From Enterobacter ludwigii (GTDB lineage Bacteria; Pseudomonadota; Gammaproteobacteria; Enterobacterales; Enterobacteriaceae): 64,000 nucleotides of DNA. The notes under the pieces are model-generated. The model did no database searches. It had not been told where the DNA came from and worked only from the letters and a program-made list of their open reading frames with translations. The stretch spans positions 1 to 64,000 of the forward strand of contig CEFQ01000002.1 of the NCBI GenBank assembly GCA_900068845.1. Direction: 5' to 3'. A program made the translations under genes and the position numbers. Shown in pieces: positions 48,305-58,800 of this stretch. How positions within the stretch are numbered: the stretch's first letter is position 1; every line of letters starts with the position of its first letter.

Positions 48305-48589
48305 ATGTATGTGGTATATCTGAACTATTTTCGTCCGGTAGAAGAAGTGGAAGCGTTGCTGGCACCGCATATCGAGTGGCTGGATCGCTATTTCGCCAAT
48401 GGCGTGTTTATTGCGGCGGGACGTAAAGATCCGCGTACCGGCGGCATGATCATGGTGAAAGATATCGATCGCGCGCGGCTGGATACCCTCCTGGCGGAAG
48501 ATCCGTTTGTAGCGGTAGCGCATTATGAGGTGACGAAGGTGAATGTGACGCGTGCGGCGGAGGAGTTTGAGGGGTTGCAAGGGGTTTGA
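48305..48589 (+). CDS. YciI-like (YCII-related domain) protein
   Basis: A 94-residue single-domain protein with the ferredoxin-like YCII fold: MYVVYLNYFRPVEEVEALL, then HIEWLDRYFANGVFIAAGRKDPRTGGMIM, and the C-terminal DPFVAVAHYEVTKVNV. The conserved His (APHIEWL) and Asp of the family's putative active site are visible. Function is not known for this branch. It follows iap by 9 nt and ends at a repeat element; in E. coli K-12 the iap-cysH interval instead holds CRISPR-cas. Confidence 0.85.
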   Translation: MYVVYLNYFRPVEEVEALLAPHIEWLDRYFANGVFIAAGRKDPRTGGMIMVKDIDRARLDTLLAEDPFVAVAHYEVTKVNVTRAAEEFEGLQGV

Positions 48590-48591
48590 TG

Positions 48592-48729
48592 GTGCTCGCT
48601 GTCCCCCATCCCGGCCTTCCCCCGCTAGCGGGGGAAGGAGACGCTGCCGCATGCCGCTTCAGAACTCACATATGGCACATCTTCCTCCCCCGCTCGCGGG
48701 GGAGGACCGAGGAGGGGGACTGCGAGCAC
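48592..48729. repeat. 138-bp element with terminal inverted repeats and two inner palindromes
   Basis: The ends GTGCTCGCTGTCCCCC (48592-48607) and GGGGGACTGCGAGCAC (48714-48729) are inverted repeats with one mismatch in 16. Inside lie a perfect 24-bp palindrome (48615-48638, CCTTCCCCCGCT and its complement) and a near-perfect one (48684-48705, CCTCCCCCGC TC GCGGGGGAGG). A 14-nt direct copy GACCGAGGAGGGGA follows just beyond the right end. No coding potential. It looks like a MITE or BIME-type intergenic repeat, and also sits where both flanking genes (YciI-like, cysH) end. Confidence 0.75.
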
Positions 48730-48763
48730 GGACCGAGGAGGGGAACAGCCAGCGCTGACCTAA

Positions 48764-49498
48764 TCAACCTTCATGCAATCCGCACTCACGCTTCAGGCCG
48801 AAGAAACGCGTCTCTTCTTCTGCCATACCCGGCTCCCACTTTTTGGTGGTGTGCGTATCGCCCACTGACAGATAACCTTCATCCCACAGCGGATGGTATT
48901 TCAATCCGTGCTGCTTCAGATACTGATGCACCTGACGGTTATCCCAATCAATAATCGGCAGAATCTTGAACACGCCGCGCTGTACCGCCAGCACCGGCAA
49001 ACTGGCACGACTGCCAGATTGATCGCGGCGCAAGCCAGCAAACCAGGTTTGCGCCCCCAGCGTTTCCAGCGCGCGATTCATCGGTTCCACTTTGTTGATC
49101 TGGTTATACTGCTCAATCCCTTCGACGCCCTGCTCCCACAGTTTGCCGTAACGCGCTTCCTGCCATGCCGCTGACGTCTCAGCACGGAAGATCTGCAGGT
49201 TAAGATTGAGCTTGTCGGTCAGCTCATCAATAAAGCGATAGGTTTCCGGGAACAGATAACCGGTATCGGTGAGGATCACCGGAATGTCCGGCTTCTGCTG
49301 CGTCACCATATGCAGCAGAACCGCCGCCTGAATACCAAAACTGGATGACAGCACAAACGCGCCTGGCAAATGTTCCAACGCCCAGCTTACGCGCTCTTCA
49401 GCCGAGCGCTTCTCCAGCTGCACGTTGCTTTCGGCCAACGCCATGATGCGGTCAACTTTTGATGAACCATTCAGTGCTGCGAGATCGAGTACCGTCAT
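48764..49498 (-). CDS. cysH: Phosphoadenosine phosphosulfate reductase CysH
   Basis: Reduces PAPS to sulfite with thioredoxin. The 244 residues equal the E. coli length. The P-loop-like [13 protein letters not shown], the PAPS motif [13 protein letters not shown], and the C-terminal nucleophile Cys239 in RECGLHEG are present; the extra cysteine pairs of APS reductases are absent. The start ATG 49498 overlaps the cysI stop by 4 bp. It is last in the cysJ-cysI-cysH operon. Confidence 0.98.
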   Translation of the reverse strand: MTVLDLAALNGSSKVDRIMALAESNVQLEKRSAEERVSWALEHLPGAFVLSSSFGIQAAVLLHMVTQQKPDIPVILTDTGYLFPETYRFIDELTDKLNLNLQIFRAETSAAWQEARYGKLWEQGVEGIEQYNQINKVEPMNRALETLGAQTWFAGLRRDQSGSRASLPVLAVQRGVFKILPIIDWDNRQVHQYLKQHGLKYHPLWDEGYLSVGDTHTTKKWEPGMAEEETRFFGLKRECGLHEG

Positions 49499-51219
49499 AC
49501 TGCCTCCGAGTCCCAAAAATCACGGGCGGGATCAACCACGGCTTTAATAATGCCTGCGCGAATCACGAAGTCACCGAAGCCCTCATCGGCCTGACGCTCG
49601 GTTGCCCAGCGCCCTACCAGCTCATCGATGCTGGCGAGGATTTCGCCTTCGTTGATGTTTTCGCGATACATGCGCGGAATGCGCGTGCCTTCACGGTTGC
49701 CGCCAATATGTAAGTTGTAACGGCCCGGCGCTTTCCCCACCAGACCCAACTCCGCCAGCAAAGCACGTCCGCAACCGTTCGGGCAACCGGTAACGCGTAG
49801 CACAATGTGCTCTTCGCCGACGCCATGCTGATGCATGATCGCTTCCACTTTGGTGACGAACGACGGCAGGAAGCGCTCGGCTTCGGCCATCGCCAGCGGG
49901 CAGGTCGGGAATGCCACGCATGCCATTGAATTCTCACGCTGCGCCGTCACCGCTTCCATCAAACCGTGTTCACGGGCGATGGCTTCAATCTGCGCCTTTT
50001 GCTCCTCGGGTACGCCCGCCACAATCAGGTTCTGGTTAGCGGTGAGACGAAAATCGCCCTGATGGATTTTGGCGATTTCGGCAATACCGCGCTTCAGTGG
50101 ACGACCTGGATAATCGAGCAAGCGACCGTTCTCAATAAACAGCGTCAGGTGCCATTTTTTATCGATGCCCTTCACCCAGCCAATGCGGTCGCCGCGCGTG
50201 GTGAACGCATACGGACGAATCGGTTCGAAAGTCAGGCCAGCACGTTTTTCCACTTCCGCTTTGAAGGTGTCAACGCCGACGCGTTCCAGCGTGTACTTAG
50301 TCTTGGCATTTTTACGATCGGTACGGTTGCCCCAATCGCGCTGCGTGGTGACAACCGCAGCCGCCACGTCGAGAATCTTCTCGACCGGCAGGAAGCCGAA
50401 CTCACTCGCGGTGCGCGCATAGGTGGCTTTGTTACCGTGATCGATCGACAATCCGCCGCCGACCAGCAGGTTAAAGCCAATCAGCTTGCCGTTCTCAGCA
50501 ATAGCGATAAAGTTCAAATCATTAGCGTGCAGATCGACATCGTTATGCGGCGGCACTACAACCGTGGTTTTGAATTTACGCGGCAGATAGGTTTCACCGA
50601 GAATCGGCTCTTTATCGGTGGTTGCGACCTTCTCTTTGTCCCACCAGATTTCAGCGTAAGCACGGGTTTGCGGCAGCAGATGCTCTGAGAGCTTTTTCGC
50701 CCACTCGTACGCTTCCTGATGCAGCTCTGATTCTACCGGGTTCGAGGTGCATAACACGTTACGGTTTACGTCGTTGGCGGTTGCCAGTGCGTCCAGTCCA
50801 ACTTCGTGCAGCATCTGGTGCGTCGGCTTGACGTTCTTCTTCAAAATGCCGTGAAACTGGAAAGTCTGACGGTTGGTCAAACGGATGCTGCCGTAAATGG
50901 TTTTATCGGTGGCGAATTTATCAATCGCCAGCCACTGCGTTGGCGTGATGATACCGCCCGGCAGACGGCAACGCAGCATCATGGCGTGACGCGGTTCCAG
51001 TTTCTGCGCCGCGCGCTCGGCACGGATATCACGGTCATCCTGCTGATACATGCCGTGAAAACGGATCAGCAGGAAGTTATCGCCGGTGAAGCCACCGGTC
51101 AGGCCATCGTCGAGATCGTCGAGGATGGTGCCGCGCAGGTAGTTACTCTGTTTTTTCAGACGCTCAGCGTCGACCAGCTTGCCTTCAACGACCAGCGGTC
51201 CAGGATGTTTTTCGCTCAT
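49495..51219 (-). CDS. cysI: Sulfite reductase hemoprotein beta-component CysI
   Basis: Reduces sulfite to sulfide by six electrons at a coupled siroheme and 4Fe-4S centre. The 574 residues show two nitrite/sulfite reductase repeats; the cluster cysteines are in [11 protein letters not shown] and [15 protein letters not shown] near 430-490. Electrons come from CysJ, whose gene overlaps by 1 bp. Siroheme comes from CysG, encoded 1.5-4 kb away. Confidence 0.98.
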   Translation of the reverse strand: MSEKHPGPLVVEGKLVDAERLKKQSNYLRGTILDDLDDGLTGGFTGDNFLLIRFHGMYQQDDRDIRAERAAQKLEPRHAMMLRCRLPGGIITPTQWLAIDKFATDKTIYGSIRLTNRQTFQFHGILKKNVKPTHQMLHEVGLDALATANDVNRNVLCTSNPVESELHQEAYEWAKKLSEHLLPQTRAYAEIWWDKEKVATTDKEPILGETYLPRKFKTTVVVPPHNDVDLHANDLNFIAIAENGKLIGFNLLVGGGLSIDHGNKATYARTASEFGFLPVEKILDVAAAVVTTQRDWGNRTDRKNAKTKYTLERVGVDTFKAEVEKRAGLTFEPIRPYAFTTRGDRIGWVKGIDKKWHLTLFIENGRLLDYPGRPLKRGIAEIAKIHQGDFRLTANQNLIVAGVPEEQKAQIEAIAREHGLMEAVTAQRENSMACVAFPTCPLAMAEAERFLPSFVTKVEAIMHQHGVGEEHIVLRVTGCPNGCGRALLAELGLVGKAPGRYNLHIGGNREGTRIPRMYRENINEGEILASIDELVGRWATERQADEGFGDFVIRAGIIKAVVDPARDFWDSEAV

Positions 51220-53021
51220 TAGTAAACGTCTCGCTGATAACGGCGCTCAATGCGCAGCTCACTTAAAAATTCGTCAGCCGTTTCACGATCCATAGCGCCG
51301 TGTTCGACCACCACATCCAGTAATGCCTGCTCAACGTCTTTCGCCATGCGATTAGCGTCGCCGCAGACGTAAAGGTGCGCGCCTTCCTGTAACCAGCTCC
51401 ACACCTCCGCCCCTTTGGCGCGGATTTTATCTTGTACGTAAATTTTCTCAGCCTGATCGCGCGACCATGCCAGATCAATATTAGTCAGCAGGCCATCTTT
51501 GACATACTTCTGCCACTCCACCTGATAGAGGAAATCATCGGTGAAGTGCGGGTTGCCAAAGAACAGCCAGTTTTTGCCGCCTGCGCCATCGTTATCGCGC
51601 TGCTGCATAAAGGCGCGGAACGGTGCGATGCCGGTGCCCGGACCAATCATGATCACTGGCGTTTCCGGATTAGCCGGTAAGCGGAAGTTGTCGTTGTGCT
51701 CGATGAACACGCGGATTTCGCCCTCTTCCTCGATGCGATCCGCTAACCACGTTGAGGCTCCGCCGCCACGCTGGCGACCGTCGATTTCAAAGCGCACCGC
51801 ACCCACAGTGATGTGCACTTCGGTTTCGTTCTCCGCCTGCGATGAGGCGATGGAGTAAAGGCGCGGCGTCAGCGGACGCAGCAGGCCGGCTAATTGTTCA
51901 GCATTCAGTTCAGTCGGTGCCTGACGAAACATATCGACAATCGGGAAGCTCTGCGTATAGCTCTGCAGCTTCGCCTTGTCACCGGCCAGCGCCAACAGCG
52001 CGTCATTGCGGGACAGCGCCGCATACTGCTCGACGATTTGTGGCGTATTGACCGTCAGTTCGAAATGCGTTTTCAGCGCTTCAGCCAGCGGCAGCGTTTT
52101 GCCCTGCACCACAACTTGCTCGTCACCTTTTAGCCACACCAGCTGCAGCAGTTCCTGCACCAGTTCGGCATCGTTTTCAAACCACACGCCCAGCGCATCG
52201 CCCGGCTGATAGCGCAGGCCAGAATCGCCAAGGTCGATCTCAATGTGACGAACATCTTTATCCGAATCGCGTCCGGTGATCTTCTGATTAGCCGCAAAGC
52301 TGGCGACCAGCGGCTCTTCTTTGCTGTATGGGCTGCTGTCGATCAGATTGACGCTGCCCGCCGCAGTGACGGCGGCTTGTGCGGGCGATTCGCTTGGCAC
52401 ACGCGCTTTCAAAATTTCAGTGATCTGCTGACGCCACGCGTTCGCCTGATCTTTGTATTCCACATCGGCATCAACGCGATCCAGCAGACGTTCTGCACCC
52501 AGCTCCGCCAGACGCTCATCGAAGTCTTTACCGGCTTTGCTGAAAAACTCATAAGAGGTGTCGCCAAGGCCGAACACCGCAAACGCCGTGCCCTCAAACT
52601 TTGGCGCTTTCTTTGACAGCAAGAACTTGTGCAGCGCCACAGCTTCTTCCGGTGGCTCGCCTTCGCCTTGCGTGGAGGTCACCACCACCAGCAGCTTTTC
52701 CTGGCCGATCTGCTTGAATTTGTAATCGCCAGCGTTAACCAGATTGACGTTCAGCTTCGCCGCCAGCAGGTCATCACGCAGCTGCTCGGCCAGGCGGCGC
52801 GCGTTACCGGTTTGCGAGGCGGAGATCAGTGTGATGGTCGGGGTTTCAGCCTGAACAGGCGCTGGCGCGGCAACCGCACCCGGCGTTTGATTGACCATGC
52901 CCCAGAAATAGCCGGAGAGCCAGGCCATCTGAGTGGTGTTGAAATCCGTGGTCGCCGCCTGTAAGCGCGCGAGTTGCTCCTGTGATAACGGAAGCAGTGA
53001 ACCTGGTGCCTGAGTCGTCAT
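51219..53021 (-). CDS. cysJ: Sulfite reductase flavoprotein alpha-component CysJ
   Basis: NADPH-dependent flavoprotein that feeds CysI. The 600 residues comprise an FMN flavodoxin domain ([27 protein letters not shown]; about 65-205), an FAD-binding region (RLYSIASSQ) and an NADP+ reductase domain ([34 protein letters not shown], ending YQRDVY). ATG 53021 (MTTQAPG) matches the E. coli start. It is the first gene of cysJIH. Confidence 0.98.
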   Translation of the reverse strand: MTTQAPGSLLPLSQEQLARLQAATTDFNTTQMAWLSGYFWGMVNQTPGAVAAPAPVQAETPTITLISASQTGNARRLAEQLRDDLLAAKLNVNLVNAGDYKFKQIGQEKLLVVVTSTQGEGEPPEEAVALHKFLLSKKAPKFEGTAFAVFGLGDTSYEFFSKAGKDFDERLAELGAERLLDRVDADVEYKDQANAWRQQITEILKARVPSESPAQAAVTAAGSVNLIDSSPYSKEEPLVASFAANQKITGRDSDKDVRHIEIDLGDSGLRYQPGDALGVWFENDAELVQELLQLVWLKGDEQVVVQGKTLPLAEALKTHFELTVNTPQIVEQYAALSRNDALLALAGDKAKLQSYTQSFPIVDMFRQAPTELNAEQLAGLLRPLTPRLYSIASSQAENETEVHITVGAVRFEIDGRQRGGGASTWLADRIEEEGEIRVFIEHNDNFRLPANPETPVIMIGPGTGIAPFRAFMQQRDNDGAGGKNWLFFGNPHFTDDFLYQVEWQKYVKDGLLTNIDLAWSRDQAEKIYVQDKIRAKGAEVWSWLQEGAHLYVCGDANRMAKDVEQALLDVVVEHGAMDRETADEFLSELRIERRYQRDVY

Positions 53022-53318
53022 TGCGTTAAAAATTCCAGTGTCAGAAGTCCGGATCAATATGCTGCGAAAGAATGCGTAGGTTACCGGGCTGTATATTAAC
53101 GATTAAATACGCCTTCGACATATTAAATAACCAAAATGACTAAGTGGTTTTTCGGGTAAAGTTAACCAGCAAAAGTGGTAAATGAAGCCGATATGATTCA
53201 ATGAGTTAATTAGTCGATTAGATGTTGAAAAGCCGCAAAATGCCCTTTTCACTGCCAGCGGGTGCGAAAAATCTGCAATTCAGGTAGACTTCAGCGGTTT
53301 TTAAGTCTGAGAGCCATT
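53022..53318. promoter_or_regulatory. cysJ-queD divergent control region
   Basis: A 297-bp A/T-rich gap with no coding signal between divergent cysJ and queD. On the minus strand a -10 TAATAT (53093-53098) lies about 72 bp before cysJ, with no -35 of quality, which fits an activator-dependent (CysB) promoter. Candidate CysB half-sites cannot be fixed by eye. No good queD promoter was found. Confidence 0.45.
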
Positions 53319-53678
53319 ATGTCTACCACGTTATTTAAAGAGTTCCAGTTTGAATCTGCTCATCGCTTACCACATGTGCCAGAAGGCCACAAGTGTGGCC
53401 GTTTGCACGGCCATTCATTCCTGGTGCGATTAGAAATCACCGGTGAAGTGGATGCGCATACCGGTTGGGTGATGGATTTTGCCGAACTGAAGGCGGCGTT
53501 TAACCCCCTCTACGAACGCCTCGATCATCACTATCTGAATGACATTCCAGGTCTGGAAAATCCCACCAGTGAAGTGCTGGCAAAGTGGATTTGGGATCAG
53601 ATGAAGCCGATTCTGCCAGAGTTGAGCGCGGTGATGATAAAAGAGACCTGTACCGCTGGCTGCGTGTATCGCGGTTGA
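53319..53678 (+). CDS. queD: 6-carboxytetrahydropterin synthase QueD
   Basis: Converts 7,8-dihydroneopterin triphosphate to 6-carboxytetrahydropterin, the second step to queuosine. The 119-residue protein has the zinc ligands His15, His30 and His32 (FESAHRL, LHGHSF) and the catalytic Cys26 (GHKCGR), plus the C-terminal [18 protein letters not shown] 53319 gives the family N-terminus. It is convergent with queE, which does the next step; a palindromic repeat pair lies between them. Confidence 0.96.
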   Translation: MSTTLFKEFQFESAHRLPHVPEGHKCGRLHGHSFLVRLEITGEVDAHTGWVMDFAELKAAFNPLYERLDHHYLNDIPGLENPTSEVLAKWIWDQMKPILPELSAVMIKETCTAGCVYRG

Positions 53679-53705
53679 GGTCAGTGAAGCAGTAACCGTT
53701 GAGTG

Positions 53706-53775
53706 AGGTCGCCATGAATGGCGACCCTACGTTTACAGAGCTGGGTTTTCGTAGGGTGCGCATTCATGCGCACCT
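53706..53775. repeat. Paired palindromic repeat, variant arms
   Basis: Two imperfect inverted copies of one unit face each other: 53706-53731, containing GGTCGCCATGAATGGCGACC, and 53750-53775, containing GGTGCGCATGAATGCGCACC on its reverse strand. Both are joined to CCTACG/CGTAGG. Each arm is itself a palindrome, and where the arms differ both sides of the palindrome have changed together. A third short palindrome (CGCCATAAATGGCG, 53815-53828) follows. It lies between the convergent genes queD and queE. Confidence 0.8.
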
Positions 53776-53838
53776 GCATAACCAGGCAATTATTTGCTTA
53801 GGTGAGCGGCATTACGCCATAAATGGCGAGTCTTCAAC

Positions 53839-54510
53839 TCAGGCGATATTCAGATATTTGTGCGTCTGCATGGAAAGCCGCCAGTTGCGGGCGATGCAGG
53901 TCTCGATACAGAGTTTAGTGGCCGCATCGCCACGGCTGATCGGTTGCAGCGCGACAATGCGCTTTTTATCGTCGTGCAATCCTGCCAGCAACGCATCTAA
54001 CGCTTCAACATCGCGCTCACGCGCCACCGGATGTTTGATTTCATCTGCACGTTGCAATGCCTGCGGCAATACGTCGTAACCGCCGCGCATATTTACCTTT
54101 GGTGAAACTGTCACCCAGGTTGCATCAGAACACTGCACCTCGTGCGTGCCGCTGGTTTCGATCTGGCACGCAAAGCCTGCCGCTTCCAAAGCTTCTGTCA
54201 GTGGACGCAGATCAAAAATCGCCGGTTCACCGCCGGTAATCACTACGTGACGTGCGGTCCAGCCCTGGCGCTGAATAGTGTCGATCAGCATCGCGGCATC
54301 GGCGTTGCCCCAGGCATCGCTTTCGACGGTTTTCACCAGAATATCGCCCAGCGAGGTCTCCCGATCTGCACGCGTTTCCCAGGTATGTTTGGTATCACAC
54401 CAGCTACAGCCCACCGGACATCCTTGTAAGCGGATGAACAGCGCCGGAACACCGGTATAAAAACCTTCGCCCTGCAGCGTCTGGAACATTTCGTTAATCG
54501 GGTAGAACAT
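53839..54510 (-). CDS. queE: 7-carboxy-7-deazaguanine synthase QueE
   Basis: Radical SAM enzyme that contracts 6-carboxytetrahydropterin to 7-carboxy-7-deazaguanine for queuosine. The 223 residues begin MFYPINEMFQTLQGEGFYTG. Cys31, Cys35 and Cys38 of CPVGCSWC bind the 4Fe-4S cluster; the ITGGEPAI motif follows near 90. It is a single-gene unit divergent in function from eno, which lies upstream on the same strand with its own terminator. Confidence 0.96.
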   Translation of the reverse strand: MFYPINEMFQTLQGEGFYTGVPALFIRLQGCPVGCSWCDTKHTWETRADRETSLGDILVKTVESDAWGNADAAMLIDTIQRQGWTARHVVITGGEPAIFDLRPLTEALEAAGFACQIETSGTHEVQCSDATWVTVSPKVNMRGGYDVLPQALQRADEIKHPVARERDVEALDALLAGLHDDKKRIVALQPISRGDAATKLCIETCIARNWRLSMQTHKYLNIA

Positions 54511-54596
54511 TTTTTACTCACGTCTAAAAATTTGAGGCGCAGATTATGGCAGATCTTTTGCGCCGAGTAACAGCTGCTTCGTGCCAAATAAAAGCA

Positions 54597-54621
54597 AAAG
54601 CCCCGCACAAGGCGGGGCTTC
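54597..54621 (-). terminator. Rho-independent terminator of eno
   Basis: On the minus strand the hairpin AAGCCCCGC, loop CTTGT, GCGGGGCTT is followed by TTGCTTTT. It begins 40 nt after the eno stop codon. Confidence 0.9.
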
Positions 54622-54660
54622 ATTCAGACGATGCTGCCCGCAGGCAGCATACTCAGGCGA

Positions 54661-55983
<1,323 letters not shown>

Positions 55984-55998
55984 TCAATCCTAAGACAA

Positions 55999-56025
55999 GC
56001 AACGCGCGAAAAGTTCGCGCGTTGC
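55999..56025 (-). other. Strong hairpin between pyrG and eno
   Basis: A perfect 12-bp stem GCAACGCGCGAA / TTCGCGCGTTGC with a 3-nt loop lies in the 75-nt pyrG-eno gap, 10 nt after the pyrG stop. No T run follows on the minus strand. It may partly end pyrG transcription, protect the pyrG 3' end, or mark the border of an eno-specific transcript. Confidence 0.6.
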
Positions 56026-56034
56026 TCGTGAAAC

Positions 56035-57687
<1,653 letters not shown>

Positions 57688-57726
57688 TTAGGTTTAAAGA
57701 CGGTGGAATAACCAAGACGGGAAAAT

Positions 57727-57755
57727 AGTATACTTGAAGTCGTCTTAAGCCACAA
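57727..57755 (-). promoter_or_regulatory. Probable pyrG promoter
   Basis: On the minus strand a -35 TTGTGG (57750-57755), 17-bp spacer and -10 TATACT (57727-57732) lie 54 bp before pyrG. The rest of the 241-bp mazG-pyrG gap shows no gene. Confidence 0.65.
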
Positions 57756-57913
57756 TTGATGAATCACACCATCGTCCTCCACAGGTAAGCCGGTAACATA
57801 GCGGATAGCATGGTGTGAAATGTTGATGTACGTCACAAAGTCGCTGCAAGGCTGAATCGAGTAAGCTCAAGCGGCGAATTTATGCGCAGCGCTGGAATAA
57901 TCGCCAGATTCGC

Positions 57914-58705
57914 TTACTGCTTGTTCTCATTCACTTTCACCTGCTGCCAGGCTGTTTCCATCTGATCCAACGTGGCATCGCTCATCGCCAACCCCTGTGA
58001 GGCAATGATGGCTTCAACCTCGCGAAAGCGGCGCTCAAATTTATCGTTAGCTTTCTGCAAAGCGACTTCAGCTTTGCTGCCTAAATGACGCGACAAATTG
58101 ACGGTGGCAAACAGCAAATCACCGATTTCCTCTTCCAGCTTGTCATTATCCACCACCGCTTGTTGCGCTTCGTGCATCACTTCATCGATCTCTTCATGCA
58201 CTTTATCCAGCACCGGGCCGAGATTATTCCAGTCAAATCCCACCGTGCTGCAACGCTTCTGAATTTTGTGCGCACGCATTAATGCCGGCAGCGCTTTGGG
58301 GATGTCATCCAGCGCGGAATGCTGCGATTTTTCCGCGCGCTCGCTGTGCTTAATCGCTTCCCAGTTTTTCAGCACGTCTTCGCTGGTTTCGGCCTGAACA
58401 TCGCCAAAAATGTGCGGATGACGGCGCTCAAGTTTGTCGCTGATAGCGTTACAGATGTCGTCGAAGTTAAAGCGCTGCTGCTCATCTGCCATCTGCGCAT
58501 AGAACACCACCTGAAACAGCAGATCGCCGAGTTCACCACGCAGATCGGCAAAATCTTCACGCTGAATGGCATCGATCACTTCGTAGGTTTCTTCCAGCGT
58601 GTAGGGCGCGATCGAGGCAAAGGTTTGCTGACGATCCCACGGGCAGCCGCGCTCCGGGTCGCGCAAGGTTTGCATGATGGTGAGCAGGCGGTTTAAGGGC
58701 GTCAT
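57914..58705 (-). CDS. mazG: Nucleoside triphosphate pyrophosphohydrolase MazG
   Basis: Hydrolyses NTPs and dNTPs to monophosphates plus pyrophosphate; in E. coli it also lowers ppGpp under starvation. The 263 residues hold two all-alpha MazG domains, each with the EExxE-12-ExxD metal motif (first LEETYEVIDA with GELGDLLFQ; second EEIDEVMHE with EEIGDLLFATVNL). It lies downstream of relA, the ppGpp synthetase gene, separated by a 25-bp perfect inverted repeat. Confidence 0.97.
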   Translation of the reverse strand: MTPLNRLLTIMQTLRDPERGCPWDRQQTFASIAPYTLEETYEVIDAIQREDFADLRGELGDLLFQVVFYAQMADEQQRFNFDDICNAISDKLERRHPHIFGDVQAETSEDVLKNWEAIKHSERAEKSQHSALDDIPKALPALMRAHKIQKRCSTVGFDWNNLGPVLDKVHEEIDEVMHEAQQAVVDNDKLEEEIGDLLFATVNLSRHLGSKAEVALQKANDKFERRFREVEAIIASQGLAMSDATLDQMETAWQQVKVNENKQ

Positions 58706-58735
58706 GAGAGGATCCTTTGGGGCTGGTATGTAAAA

Positions 58736-58795
58736 AGGTCGCCATGAATGGCGACCCTACGGCGTAATTTGTAGGGTCGCCATTCATGGCGACCT
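58736..58795. repeat. Perfect 25-bp palindromic repeat pair between relA and mazG
   Basis: AGGTCGCCATGAATGGCGAC-CCTAC (58736-58760) and its exact reverse complement (58771-58795) flank a 10-nt spacer. Each arm is also an internal palindrome. The left arm unit is the same as that at 53706-53731, so this is a dispersed family. In RNA from relA toward mazG it would form one very stable stem. Confidence 0.85.
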
Positions 58796-58800
58796 GGAAA

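Noticed and set aside
49966-50688. Long plus-strand open frame, 240 codons
   Set aside because: Antisense shadow of cysI, whose protein matches its family throughout.
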